Assembly (NCBI GenBank): GCA_947626575.1
Contig: CANQSR010000012.1
Span: forward strand, 1 to 63,788
Length of the DNA stretch: 63,788 nucleotides
Origin: an uncultured Clostridia bacterium
Lineage (GTDB): Bacteria; Bacillota; Clostridia; Christensenellales; Borkfalkiaceae
Direction: 5' to 3'
In this document: positions 32,690 to 48,841 of the stretch, in pieces
Numbering within the stretch: position 1 is the first letter of the stretch
Layout: every line of letters begins with the position of its first letter
Notes under the pieces: generated by a model
What the model was told of the DNA's origin: nothing
Seen by the model: only the letters and a program-made list of their open reading frames with translations
The model's database searches: none
Position numbers and translations under genes: made by a program

Positions 32690-33526
32690 ATGTCAAGCCC
32701 TCTGCAAGTCGCTTACTGCGGGAACGACAAGGTCTTTCCGCTCATCCTGCTCTCGGCGCTCTCCGCGGCCCGCCACACGGAGGGACCCATTGCCTTTTAC
32801 CTCATGACGATGGATCTGACCGACATGGATGCGCGCTATACGCCCATTACCGAGGCGCACAGGGCTATCCTTGAAGAGGCCGTGCGCGCGCATTGCGAAG
32901 AGAGCCGCGCGCTCCTTCTCGACGGGCGGGAATTTTACTTGCGGTTACTGCACGGGAAAAACACGAAGAACCACTATACGCCGTACGCGATGGGGCGGCT
33001 CCTTCTCCCTAAATTCGGCCTCGAAGGGCGGATCCTCTACTTCGATTCGGACATCATGTGTTGCCGTTCGCTTGCCGCCTTTCGGGAAGTGGATCTCAAA
33101 GGCTATGAGTTTGCCGCCGTCCTCGACCATATGGGCAAGTTCTGGATACGGCGCGACTACTGCAATTCCGGCGTCATGCTCATCAACCTCGACCGCGTTA
33201 AGGAGACGGGGCTGTTTGAACGGGCATGCGAGCGGGTCCGCAGCCGCCGCATGGCTTTTCCCGACCAATCCGCGCTGAACGATCTCGTAAAACAAAAACT
33301 CATCCTGCCCCGCCGCTTCAACGAACAGCGGGAGGTCCGCGAAGATACCGTCGTAAAACATTTTTGCCGCGGGATCAAATGGCTTCCCTTCTTCAAGGTC
33401 TATAATTATAAGCAGACGGAAGTAAAGAACGTTCACGAAAAACTCGGCATCACCTGTTTCGACGACGTATATCAAGAATACGACCTGCTCGCGGAGAAAT
33501 ACGGCCTTGCGCCGCTCAAACGATAA
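32690..33526 (+). CDS. glycosyltransferase family 8 protein
   Basis: A 278-residue retaining glycosyltransferase of the GT-A fold. It opens with VAYCGNDKVFPLILLSALSAA, has the metal-binding DSDIM (DxD) in GRILYFDSDIMCC, the CNSGVMLINLDRV segment, and FPDQSALNDL, all characteristic of GT8 (LgtC/GspA-like). It probably adds a hexose to a cell-surface glycan or lipid. The start at 32690 is used because the promoter leaves no room upstream. The ABC exporter genes follow directly (3 base gap), suggesting assembly and export of one glycoconjugate (inference). Confidence 0.9.
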   Translation: MSSPLQVAYCGNDKVFPLILLSALSAARHTEGPIAFYLMTMDLTDMDARYTPITEAHRAILEEAVRAHCEESRALLLDGREFYLRLLHGKNTKNHYTPYAMGRLLLPKFGLEGRILYFDSDIMCCRSLAAFREVDLKGYEFAAVLDHMGKFWIRRDYCNSGVMLINLDRVKETGLFERACERVRSRRMAFPDQSALNDLVKQKLILPRRFNEQREVREDTVVKHFCRGIKWLPFFKVYNYKQTEVKNVHEKLGITCFDDVYQEYDLLAEKYGLAPLKR

Positions 33527-33529
33527 TCT

Positions 33530-34456
33530 ATGGAAGCGCTCGATATCCAACATCTCTCCAAATCTTACGGGGAACTCACCGCAGTCAACGATATCTCCTT
33601 CTCCGTGCGGGAAGGGGCGCTCTTTGCGTTCCTCGGTATCAACGGCGCGGGAAAATCCACGACGATCAATATGATCGCGGGCATCCTCAAAAAGGACGCC
33701 GGCAAGATCTTTGTTGCGGGCCACGACCTCGACGCCGATCCCTTCGCCATCAAGCGCGAGACGGGCATCGTCTTTCAGACCTCCGTCCTCGATAAGATGC
33801 TCACGGTCAAACAGAACCTCGATATCCGCACCTCCTTTTATTCGCTCCCCCGCGAGGCGCGGGCGAAGAGCGTGGGGGAGATCTCCGAGCTTTTGGAACT
33901 CGGCCCCATCCTCTCCCGCCCCGTGGGAAGGCTTTCGGGCGGACAGATGCGGCGGGTTGACATCGCGCGCGCCATGGTCCACCGCCCCCGCCTTCTCATT
34001 CTGGATGAACCCACCACGGGCCTCGACCCCAAGACCCGCCTTGCGGTATGGTCGCTCATCGACCGCCTCCGCACCGAGACGGGCATGACCGTGTTCCTCA
34101 CCACGCACTATCTCGAAGAGGCCGAAAAAGCGACGGACGTCGTCATCATGGATAAGGGCAACATCATCGCCCACGGTACGCCCAACGAACTCAAAAACAG
34201 CTATGCAGATGACAACCTCATCGTCTACCGTCCGCGCGGCGGCGCGTTCGAAAGCGGCCTTCAAGCGCGGGGGACTGCCTTTTCCTATGATGACGAACGG
34301 GGCGCTTACTTCATCCCGATCGCAGACATGGGTACGGCCAAATCGCTCTTGAAGGACTTCGACGGCGAAATTTCCGATGCCGAGATCCGCAAGGGTACGA
34401 TGGACGACGTATTCCTGCGCGTGACCGGGCGGGATATGAAGGAGGAACAGGGATGA
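33530..34456 (+). CDS. ABC transporter ATP-binding protein (DrrA-like)
   Basis: A 308-residue ATPase. Walker A GINGAGKST, signature LSGGQMRRVDIARAMVH, Walker B LLILDEPTTGLDP and H-loop TTHYLEEAEKA are intact, followed by a C-terminal DUF4162-like regulatory part (MDDVFLRVTGRD). It begins 3 bases after the GT8 stop without its own ribosome site, and its stop overlaps the permease start by ATGA. It is a close paralogue of the ATPase at 49562. Confidence 0.92.
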   Translation: MEALDIQHLSKSYGELTAVNDISFSVREGALFAFLGINGAGKSTTINMIAGILKKDAGKIFVAGHDLDADPFAIKRETGIVFQTSVLDKMLTVKQNLDIRTSFYSLPREARAKSVGEISELLELGPILSRPVGRLSGGQMRRVDIARAMVHRPRLLILDEPTTGLDPKTRLAVWSLIDRLRTETGMTVFLTTHYLEEAEKATDVVIMDKGNIIAHGTPNELKNSYADDNLIVYRPRGGAFESGLQARGTAFSYDDERGAYFIPIADMGTAKSLLKDFDGEISDAEIRKGTMDDVFLRVTGRDMKEEQG

Positions 34457-35463
34457 AGCAAAAGACGCAGTATTTTACCATCTTCTTTTCGCTCACCAAG
34501 CGGCATCTCATGGTCTTTTTCAAGAACAAAGTCCGCCTGATGTACACCCTGCTCGTTCCCGTCCTCATCTTCGTGGTCTACCTGCTCTTTCTCCGCGGGC
34601 TGGAACTCTCGATGGTCGCCAATACCCTCAATGAATACGGCGTGACCAAACAGGCGCTCGGAGACGCCGTCTATGGGGAACTGTGGGCGCGCATCGGCAC
34701 GCTCGTGGATAGCTGGATGCTCTCCGGCATCATCGGCCTTTCCACGGTGACGGTGGCGTTGCAGACGAATACCGTCATCGTGGAGGACAAGCAAAACGGC
34801 GTCAACCGCGATTTCGCCTCTTCGCCCATCCACAGAAACATCCTCATCACGAGCTATTTCTTCTATAATTTCCTCGTCTCCGCGCTCATCTGCTTTGTCT
34901 TTTATTGCATCTGCCTCATCTACCTCGCGGCGTCGGGTGAATTTGTCCTCTCGTTCTGGGCGGTGCTGTTGTCCCTCGTCGCGATGTTCTTTGCGACGGT
35001 GGCCTCCACGCTCATGACGGTGTTCATTTGCTCCTTCGTCAAGACGGAGGGGACGATGATGTCCATCGTGGCCGTCTTTTCGACGGCGGTGGGCTTTCTC
35101 ATCGGCGCATATATGCCGCTCGGCATGATGCCCGTATGGGTGCAGGGCATCTGCGCCTTCATTCCGGGGACGTATGCCTGTTCGTTGCTCCGCTATGCCT
35201 TTATGGAGATCCCGCTCACGCAGCTCATGAGTTTTGCGGGGACGTTGGGCCTCGATGCGGGTACCATGTCCGAGATGATGGCTCAGCTTTCCAATAATTT
35301 CGGTTACACTCTCAACTTTTTCGGCACGGAAGTGGGGCCGCAGTTCCAAGCGCTCGCGTTGGCCGTGTTCATCATTGTGTTTGCCGTTTTGAACGTCGGC
35401 GCAGGGAGGAAACTCGCCGAAGTTTTGGGTCTCGGCAAGAAGAAAAAGAAGAAGGAAAAGTAA
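34453..35463 (+). CDS. ABC-2 type permease
   Basis: A 336-residue membrane protein with an N-terminal helix (YTLLVPVLIFVVYLLF), a large outside loop, and five more hydrophobic segments in the second half (VALQTNTVIVEDK..., YFFYNFLVSALICFVFY, VLLSLVAMFFATVAS, VFSTAVGFLIGAYMPLG, a C-terminal helix). This is the DrrB/ABC-2 layout. A lysine-rich cytosolic tail ends it. It forms an exporter with the preceding ATPase. Confidence 0.9.
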   Translation: MKQKTQYFTIFFSLTKRHLMVFFKNKVRLMYTLLVPVLIFVVYLLFLRGLELSMVANTLNEYGVTKQALGDAVYGELWARIGTLVDSWMLSGIIGLSTVTVALQTNTVIVEDKQNGVNRDFASSPIHRNILITSYFFYNFLVSALICFVFYCICLIYLAASGEFVLSFWAVLLSLVAMFFATVASTLMTVFICSFVKTEGTMMSIVAVFSTAVGFLIGAYMPLGMMPVWVQGICAFIPGTYACSLLRYAFMEIPLTQLMSFAGTLGLDAGTMSEMMAQLSNNFGYTLNFFGTEVGPQFQALALAVFIIVFAVLNVGAGRKLAEVLGLGKKKKKKEK

Positions 35464-35473
35464 GAGAATATGC

Positions 35474-35516
35474 AAGAGCCGCCCGCCGTGTTCGATACGG
35501 CGGGCGGCTCTTTTAT
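35474..35516 (+). terminator. terminator between the ABC operon and radA
   Basis: 16 bp stem AAGAGCCGCCCGCCGT / ACGGCGGGCGGCTCTT with a T tail; positioned to serve both converging units. Confidence 0.88.
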
Positions 35517-35543
35517 CGTGCGGAAAAGATGTTACGTGCGGTT

Positions 35544-36905
35544 TTACGTGCGCGGGAACAGGGCCTTGATCATCTCCGTCACATAAGTCACGGGAACGAG
35601 TTCGGCCTTGCCCTTGAATTTTTCGCACGCCTTCATGTTCTTGGCGGGAAGGATGATGCGCTTGAAGCCCATCTTGATGCACTCGTTCACGCGGCGGTCG
35701 GCACAGCTCACGCCGCGCACTTCGCCCGTGAGGCCCACTTCGCCAAAGACCGCCGTGTATTTATCCACGGCTACCATGCGTTCGGCGGAGACGAGCGCCG
35801 CGCAGACGGCGAGGTCGGCGGCGGGTTCGTTGAGGCGGATGCCGCCCATCGCGTTCAGGTAGATATCCTGCGTGCCGAGGGGGACGGAACACCGCTTTTC
35901 GAGTACGGCGATGAGGACGATGAGGCGGTTGGGGTCGACGCCGAGGGACATCCTGCGCGGAAGGCCGTAAGCCGTCTTGGCCATGAGCGTCTGGACCTCC
36001 ACCATCATGCAACGGTTGCCCGTCTCGGAGGGGGTGACGACGGCGCCCGCCGCAACGCCGCGCGAATCGGAGAGGAAGAGGGAAGAGTAGTCGGAGACGC
36101 CGAAGATGCCGTTTTCCGTCATCTCGAACACGCCCACTTCCTGTACCGAGCCGAAGCGGTTCTTATAGGCGCGCAAAATTTTGAAGTTTTCCGTGCGCTC
36201 GCCCTCGAAGTAGAGGACGGCGTCCATGATATGTTCGAGGACTTTCGGCCCCGCGAGCGTACCCTCTTTGGTGACGTGGCCCACGATGAAGAAGGTGATC
36301 CCGCGGGATTTTGCGATGCGCATGATGCGGCCCGCGCACTCCCTTACCTGCCCTACACTGCCCGCGGCCGAGGTGAGAGCGTCGGTATAGATGGCCTGTA
36401 TGGAGTCCACGATGACGTATTCCGCGCCGTAAAAACTCTCCTCCGCCGCTTCGAGATTGGTCTCGTTGAGGAGGAGAAGGTCGTCGGAATCGAGGCCGAG
36501 GCGTTCGCAACGGAGCTTGACTTGCGAACAGCTCTCCTCGGCGGAGAGATAGAGGACCTTGTGATCTTTGGCGAGATGCGCCGCGACCTGCGTGAGCAGG
36601 GTGGACTTGCCGATGCCGGGGTCGCCGCCGACGAGGATGAGCGAGCCGCGCACGATGCCGCCGCCGAGGACGATATCGAGTTCGGAATTTCCCGAAGAGA
36701 CGCGCTCGTATTTTTCGTACTTCACTTGGGAGAGAGGAAGCGCCCGCGAGGGGCCGATCTTGGACATGGTAGGCGTCTTTTTGGTCGGTGCGGGGGCGAC
36801 GATCTCTTCGGTAAGCGTGTTGAACTTGCCGCAGTCGGGGCATCTTCCCAGCCATTTGGGGGAAGTGTAGCCGCATTCATTGCATACGAATTGTGATTTG
36901 CTCAT
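35544..36905 (-). CDS. radA: DNA repair protein RadA
   Basis: A 453-residue RecA-related branch-migration factor. The zinc finger CNECGYTSPKWLGRCPDCG is at the N-terminus, Walker A GGDPGIGKSTLL follows, the RadA-specific KNRFGS motif is present, and the Lon-protease-like C-terminal domain (GGIRLNEPAADLAVCAALVSA) is complete. Start at 36905 with AAGGAA upstream; the in-frame extension upstream is repeat DNA. Length is normal (about 455). Confidence 0.96.
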   Translation of the reverse strand: MSKSQFVCNECGYTSPKWLGRCPDCGKFNTLTEEIVAPAPTKKTPTMSKIGPSRALPLSQVKYEKYERVSSGNSELDIVLGGGIVRGSLILVGGDPGIGKSTLLTQVAAHLAKDHKVLYLSAEESCSQVKLRCERLGLDSDDLLLLNETNLEAAEESFYGAEYVIVDSIQAIYTDALTSAAGSVGQVRECAGRIMRIAKSRGITFFIVGHVTKEGTLAGPKVLEHIMDAVLYFEGERTENFKILRAYKNRFGSVQEVGVFEMTENGIFGVSDYSSLFLSDSRGVAAGAVVTPSETGNRCMMVEVQTLMAKTAYGLPRRMSLGVDPNRLIVLIAVLEKRCSVPLGTQDIYLNAMGGIRLNEPAADLAVCAALVSAERMVAVDKYTAVFGEVGLTGEVRGVSCADRRVNECIKMGFKRIILPAKNMKACEKFKGKAELVPVTYVTEMIKALFPRT

Positions 36906-36949
36906 ATGGTTTTCCTTATGTGAATATCCATGGTGGCATATTTGTATGA

Positions 36950-37062
36950 CACCCCTTCCGTCACTCGCACCGCTCGTGCCACCCACCCCTCAAGGGGTGG
37001 GCAAGGGAGGGCGGGGGTTACGCCCCGAAGGGGAGCGCCCGCAGGGCGCGAATTGATAAACT
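36950..37062. repeat. intergenic repeat segment (R8 and C/G-rich palindromes)
   Basis: Inverted R8 (37030-37049) and C/G-rich palindromes between radA and R5 copy b. No gene seen. Confidence 0.65.
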
Positions 37063-37184
37063 CAACTGCGGAGAGACGAGCAAGACAAGGAGCGCGCGGC
37101 TTCCCGCAGGGAGCGTACTTTTATCGTACGTGACCAAGGGAAACGCAAGCGTGACGAAGTTATGCGACGTCTATACGCAGTTCG
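37063..37184 (-). repeat. R5 repeat, copy b (overlaps the ispDF 3' end)
   Basis: Inverse orientation to copies a and c. Its edge (TATACGCAGTTCG, 37172-37184) overlaps the last codons of ispDF, so the repeat supplies the stop codon and the C-terminal residues. Confidence 0.85.
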
Positions 37185-38316
37185 CTGTTAAAAGTACGAG
37201 AGCATACACGGTGATGCCGCGGCCCTCGCCTATATACCCCAACCTCTCGTTGGTCCCCGCCGCAATTCCCACCGCTTCGCAACCGAGCGCGGCGGAGAGA
37301 TTTTCCCGCATACGGGGGATATAGGGGGAAAGGCGCGGCTGTTCCGCGAGGATGGAGATACTCGCATTTTTTACGGAAAACCCCACCCCATGTACCATTT
37401 TCATGACTTCGGCGAGCAACTTCATGCTGTCCGCGCCCGCATATTTGGGGTCGTCATCGGGGAAGTGAAAGCCGATATCCCGTTCGCCGATCGCCGAAAG
37501 CAGGGCGTCCATGAGCGCATGGCATACGGCGTCGCCGTCGCTGTGCGCCAAAAGTTCGCGGTTGGAGGGTATGGTGACGCCGCCCAACCTGATATAATTG
37601 AGACTGAGGCGCGCAATGCCGCGGTCGATCTCCTCCTGATGGGCGAAGGCGTGGGTATCCACCCCGAACCCGACGCGTTCGGCGGGGGAGAAATCCTCGG
37701 CATAGGTCAGTTTTTTGTTCATGCGGCCGCCCTCGCAGAGGTGCGGCTTCCCGATATACGCCGCATATACGCCGCTGTCATCGGTGAAATCCGCCCGCCC
37801 GTCTCTTGCCGCGGCGGCATAGGCCGCGCGCAGTTCTTCCGTGTGAAATCCCTGCGGCGTTTGGATGGCATAGAGCGCGTCGCGGGGGGGCATGTCTGCG
37901 ATCAGCCCGTTTGAAACGTGCGCCACGGTGTCCGTCATGGGGATGGCGCACACCCCGCTCCCGTACTTTTTCACGCTTTCGATGCAGGCTGCGATGAGCT
38001 TGCCCGTGACATAGGGCCGCGCCGCATCGTGGATGAGTACGATATCGCCCGTCGCCTCTTTGAGGGCGCTCTGCACGCTGTCCGCACGGGCCGCGCCGCC
38101 CTCGACCGCCCGCGCCCTTTCATAAGGGGCGAGGAGGGGAAGGATGCGCGCCTCGTCCTCTTTTCTGCACGCGACGAGGATCTCGTCCGCAAAGGGGGCG
38201 AACGCGGAGAGCGAGTGGCTGAGAACGGGCAGACCGTTCAGCTCGTAAAAGATTTTATTTTGGGGGAGATTGGATCGCGTTCCGCTCCCCGCGGCACAAA
38301 GTATAACTGTTATCAT
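37171..38316 (-). CDS. ispDF: bifunctional IspD/IspF isoprenoid enzyme
   Basis: A 381-residue fusion for two non-consecutive steps of the methylerythritol-phosphate pathway. Residues 1-215 are IspD (ILCAAGSGTRSNLPQNKIF CTP site; VLIHDAARPYV; PMTDTVAHV). Residues 225-381 are IspF (GFGVDTHAF metal ligands, LLAHSDGDAVCHALMDALL, DIGFHFPDDDPKY, NERLGYIGEGRGI). The start at 38316 is the first codon giving the canonical MITVILCAAGSG; no ribosome site is visible and upstream is R5 copy c. The C-terminus (TANCV, stop 37171-37173) is encoded by R5 copy b. The fusion is best known in proteobacteria. Confidence 0.95.
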   Translation of the reverse strand: MITVILCAAGSGTRSNLPQNKIFYELNGLPVLSHSLSAFAPFADEILVACRKEDEARILPLLAPYERARAVEGGAARADSVQSALKEATGDIVLIHDAARPYVTGKLIAACIESVKKYGSGVCAIPMTDTVAHVSNGLIADMPPRDALYAIQTPQGFHTEELRAAYAAAARDGRADFTDDSGVYAAYIGKPHLCEGGRMNKKLTYAEDFSPAERVGFGVDTHAFAHQEEIDRGIARLSLNYIRLGGVTIPSNRELLAHSDGDAVCHALMDALLSAIGERDIGFHFPDDDPKYAGADSMKLLAEVMKMVHGVGFSVKNASISILAEQPRLSPYIPRMRENLSAALGCEAVGIAAGTNERLGYIGEGRGITVYALVLLTANCV

Positions 38317-38322
38317 AAGAAA

Positions 38323-38450
38323 TACGAACTGCGTATAGACTTCGCAATACTTCGTCGTGCTACGTTTTTCTTGGTCGTGTACGATAGAGTACACTCCCTG
38401 CGAAAAGCCTCGCACTTCTTGTCTTGCTCGTCTCTCCGCAGTTGCGGTTA
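38323..38450 (+). repeat. R5 repeat, copy c
   Basis: Begins TACGAACTGCGTATA seven bases from the ispDF start and ends CTCCGCAGTTG, with inner palindrome GTGTACGATAGAGTACAC. With copy b it brackets ispDF in inverted orientation. Confidence 0.85.
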
Positions 38451-38469
38451 CCCATAATGCTTGTTCGAG

Positions 38470-38993
38470 CTTTTCGCCGCCCTCCCCCTTTTACCAGAGG
38501 GGGAGGGGTAGGGGAGGGGCTGTACGCGCCCTGCGGGCGCGCCCCTTCGGGGTGCTTGTTCGAGCGGAGCCGACGAGCCGCCACGCCTAAGCGACGGGCC
38601 GCTTCTACCCCCTCCCGCGGGAGGGGGACTCCCCAAGGGGGTGGGGCGCATGGGTGGCGTCCTGCCCGAACGAGCGGGGTCCCTTGCTGTCCCTGAAAGG
38701 CCGCAAAACGCATTTCTCGCACATCAGCACAGTGTGCTGTGGGCGGCGTTTTGCGGTGAGTGAGCGCATTTACCGCGCGAACGATGACCGAACGCGGGGT
38801 TCTACCCGCGTGAGACAAGTGGCGCGAAGCGCCGAAAGGGTTTCTACGTCATTCCGAAACGAAGTGAGGAATCTCGTTTTTTGAGATTTCTCACCCCTGC
38901 GGGGTTCGAAATGACGTGAACGCCAAAAACCCCTCAGTCACGCAAGGGCGCGTGACAGCTCCCCTATAAGGGGCGCCAAGGGGGAGGGGGCTT
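38470..38993. repeat. intergenic repeat island E (R1, R2, R8)
   Basis: R2 palindrome (38480-38520), R8 (38530-38556), R4 copy c (listed separately), an R1 element (38848-38919) and an R9-like palindrome (38938-38958). No gene seen. Confidence 0.78.
38702..38816 (-). repeat. R4 repeat, copy c
   Basis: 115 bp, reverse orientation, nearly identical to copy b except in the inner-hairpin loop and the TACCGCGCGAA segment. Confidence 0.88.
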
Positions 38994-39041
38994 CCCTCAG
39001 TATGCCGCCCGCAGGGCATTATTTCGGAAGAAATCCGCGAA
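38994..39041 (+). repeat. R6 48 bp direct repeat, copy 1
   Basis: 48 bases identical to 39189-39236, containing the palindrome GCCCGCAGGGC and ATTTCGGAAGAAAT. Confidence 0.92.
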
Positions 39042-39060
39042 ACCCATTTCCAATCCCATG

Positions 39061-39126
39061 AAAAAACAAAAACCACGCTTTTTGTTTTTTCCCTCAATTT
39101 GCCAGCTTGCGGCTTCTTGTCCGTTG
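39061..39126 (-). repeat. R7 element, copy 1 (36 nt core plus hairpin)
   Basis: Read on the minus strand, the 36 nt core (39126-39091, CAACGGACAAG...AATTGAGGG) is identical to 50749-50784. It is followed by a 12 bp hairpin of AAAAAACAAAAA with TTTTTGTTTTTT. It lies between the two R6 copies. Confidence 0.8.
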
Positions 39127-39188
39127 AAACGATAAAGAGGGCCAAGCAAGTGAAGGCGTAAAAGTAAATTTCCTCGCGGATTTCTTTG

Positions 39189-39236
39189 CCCTCAGTATGC
39201 CGCCCGCAGGGCATTATTTCGGAAGAAATCCGCGAA
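39189..39236 (+). repeat. R6 48 bp direct repeat, copy 2
   Basis: Perfect second copy, 147 bp after the first and ending two bases before the stop codon of the S4-domain gene. Confidence 0.92.
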
Positions 39237-39238
39237 TT

Positions 39239-39481
39239 TTAACTTATTACTTCGTATAAGTTGCTCGCATCATCCTTTTTTACTACTTCTTTCAGTTCCA
39301 GCACACGGAATTTCAGCGTACCCGTGACGAAGGAGATCTCCACGATATCCCCCACTTTCAAACGGTAAGAGGGTTTTGCCTCTTTCCCGTTCACAAAAAT
39401 TTTGCCCGCTTCGGCCGCGTCGTGCGCCACCGTGCGCCGCTTCAAGATGCGCGATACTTTCAAAAATTTGTCGATTCTCAT
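39239..39481 (-). CDS. rqcP: S4-domain RNA-binding protein (RqcP/YabO type)
   Basis: An 80-residue protein that is almost entirely an S4 domain: MRIDKFLKVSRILKRRTVAHDAAEAGKIFVNGKEAKPSYRLKVGDIVEI. This size and sequence fit RqcP, which works with RqcH on obstructed 50S subunits to add alanine tails to stalled peptides. The start at 39481 gives the canonical MRIDKFL; a weak GCGGAA precedes it. Its promoter is at 39675-39647, so its leader overlaps the rpoB transcript in antisense. Confidence 0.88.
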   Translation of the reverse strand: MRIDKFLKVSRILKRRTVAHDAAEAGKIFVNGKEAKPSYRLKVGDIVEISFVTGTLKFRVLELKEVVKKDDASNLYEVIS

Positions 39482-39530
39482 ACTTTTTCCGCAGATCCGA
39501 AAAAAAATATTTTTTGCCCCCGAAAAGCGG

Positions 39531-39559
39531 TTGACATCTTTTGTTCGGGGCGATATAAT
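39531..39559 (+). promoter_or_regulatory. strong promoter upstream of rpoBC
   Basis: TTGACA (39531-39536), 17 bp, TATAAT (39554-39559): a perfect consensus. The predicted start near 39566 leaves a leader of about 210 nt before rpoB. Confidence 0.85.
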
Positions 39560-39595
39560 AACATACTGTATCATTATGTTTAGAATGAGGTTTTG

Positions 39596-39616
39596 CGCCG
39601 TTTCGGCGGTTTTTTG
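39596..39616 (+). terminator. short hairpin with T run in the rpoB leader
   Basis: CGCCG-TTT-CGGCG followed by G and T6. It could stop a fraction of transcripts about 50 nt after the start. The stem is only 5 bp, so function is uncertain. Confidence 0.4.
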
Positions 39617-39646
39617 CCTCCGCCGCACGGCCTCCGCTTTCCCTTT

Positions 39647-39675
39647 ATTATACCGCACTTTCGCGCGGTTGTAAA
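39647..39675 (-). promoter_or_regulatory. promoter of the S4-domain gene
   Basis: On the minus strand: TTTACA (39675-39670), 17 bp, TATAAT (39652-39647). Transcription from it faces that of the rpoB promoter, and the two transcripts overlap by about 75 nt. Confidence 0.8.
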
Positions 39676-39778
39676 GAGGGGCGGGGCAAAATTATTCGGA
39701 CATTTCGATTTTTATCGATGAAAAGATATACTCGGTAAATCGCCAAATGATAACAACATCAAAGGAGTTATTTGACGG

Positions 39779-43906
<4,128 letters not shown>

Positions 43907-43927
43907 GCGAAGGGAGGAAGTGAGAAT

Positions 43928-47692
<3,765 letters not shown>

Positions 47693-47699
47693 AGCGCCG

Positions 47700-47813
47700 C
47701 GAAGAACTTGAAAACGGCAAAACCGCAAAAATTTGCATAAACCGTAAAACCGTAAAACCGCAGGAACGGTAAAAAGGTAAAAACGGCAAAATTGCAAAAA
47801 CGGTAAAAAATTG
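47700..47813 (+). repeat. A-rich degenerate tandem tract after rpoC
   Basis: About 115 bp built from variants of AAAACGGTAAAA and AAAACCGTAAAA, so direct and inverted copies alternate. It has no coding potential and ends in the rpoC terminator. Confidence 0.75.
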
Positions 47814-47845
47814 CAAAAAACCGCACCCCATGGTGCGGTTTTTCC
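47814..47845 (+). terminator. terminator of rpoBC
   Basis: Stem AAAAACCGCACC / GGTGCGGTTTTT with loop CCAT. Confidence 0.9.
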
Positions 47846-47849
47846 TTAC

Positions 47850-48290
47850 ATAGCCCCTGCGCTCGTTGTCCCTCATAGGGGGAAAGTCATGCCTTTCGCC
47901 TCGCCGCCCCTCATAGGGGAGAAGTCACACCTTTCGCCTCCCCCTATTTCGAAGAAATGGGGGGAGGGTAGGGTGGGGGGCGAAACCACGCGCGAGCCGC
48001 CAAGTAGATCAACGCGTCATTCCGAACGCAGTGAGGAATCTCGTCCTTAGAGATTTCTCGTCGCTTTGCTCCTCGAAATGACGCGCGGGCCGCCAAGGAC
48101 AAGCCTCTTGCTGTCCCTTATAGGGAAAGTGGCCGAATGAAATGAGGCCGAAAGGGTTTCCACGTCATTCCGTCCGCGCGAGGTTTCTATTCGTCATTCC
48201 GAGCGGAGCGCAAAGCGCGCAGTCGAGGAATCACCTTATATAATAATGTGACCCTTCGGCAAGCTCAGGGTGACGAAGTTATTCCCCCTC
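47850..48290. repeat. intergenic repeat island F (R1, R2, R3)
   Basis: R2 palindromes (47865-47985), two R1 elements (48014-48084 and 48164-48234), an R3-like CTTGCTGTCCCTTATAGGG (48109-48127) and an inverted R3 (48247-48274). No gene seen. Confidence 0.78.
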
Positions 48291-48321
48291 CCCGATCTTA
48301 TATGAGTTTCGCCGTATTCGC

Positions 48322-48350
48322 TTGCCAAATTTGCGGCGATCTGGTATAAT
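48322..48350 (+). promoter_or_regulatory. promoter of the Nudix gene, predicted leaderless start
   Basis: TTGCCA (48322-48327), 17 bp, TATAAT (48345-48350), then exactly six bases to the ATG at 48357. Confidence 0.85.
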
Positions 48351-48356
48351 CGAACC

Positions 48357-48746
48357 ATGAAAGCAACGGAAGTAGTGGCGGCGCTCATCTGGCGGGGGAA
48401 TACCTTTCTCATCTGCCGCCGTCCCGAACACAAGGCCCGCGCGCTCCTGTGGGAGTTCGTGGGCGGCAAAGTGGAGGCGGGCGAGACCAAGGAGGCCGCG
48501 CTCAGGCGGGAGTGCCGCGAAGAACTCGGCATCGGCGTCGCGGTGGGGGAAGTATATGCCGAAGTGAGGCATGTCTACCCCGATCTCACCGTACATCTCA
48601 CGCTCTTTCACTGCACCACGCAGGATGAACCGCAGCTCCTCGAACACGCCGATATGAAGTGGATCACCGCATCGGAGATACCCATGTACGAGTTCTGCCC
48701 CGCAGATAAGCAAATTTTGGAGCAATTGCAGGCAGATTTTCATTGA
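48357..48746 (+). CDS. Nudix hydrolase, MutT-like 8-oxo-dGTP diphosphatase
   Basis: A 129-residue MutT-type enzyme. The Nudix box is intact (GGKVEAGETKEAALRRECRE followed by ELGI), and the flanking strands (VVAALIWRGNTFLICRRPEHKAR; WITASEIPMYEFCPADKQIL) match small MutT proteins that remove oxidised dGTP. Predicted leaderless transcript. Monocistronic, closed by a strong terminator. Substrate is inferred from family resemblance. Confidence 0.9.
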   Translation: MKATEVVAALIWRGNTFLICRRPEHKARALLWEFVGGKVEAGETKEAALRRECREELGIGVAVGEVYAEVRHVYPDLTVHLTLFHCTTQDEPQLLEHADMKWITASEIPMYEFCPADKQILEQLQADFH

Positions 48747-48771
48747 GCTTGACGCAATTTTTGATCGCATG

Positions 48772-48818
48772 GCAAGCGGCGGGCAGAACGTTTCGTTCTG
48801 CCCGCCGCTTGCTTTTTT
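48772..48818 (+). terminator. terminator of the Nudix gene
   Basis: Perfect 19 bp stem (48772-48790 with 48794-48812), loop TTT, then T6. Confidence 0.93.
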
Positions 48819-48841
48819 ACGAAAATTTTTTCCGCGATTCC

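Noticed and set aside
36905..36960. sigma-E-like CATACAAAT upstream of radA on the minus strand
   Set aside because: No matching -35 at the right distance; radA is a housekeeping gene.
38891..39214. Minus-strand frame of 107 codons between ispDF and the S4-domain gene
   Set aside because: It consists of R6 and R7 repeat DNA; MPCGRHTEG appears twice because of the 48 bp direct repeat.
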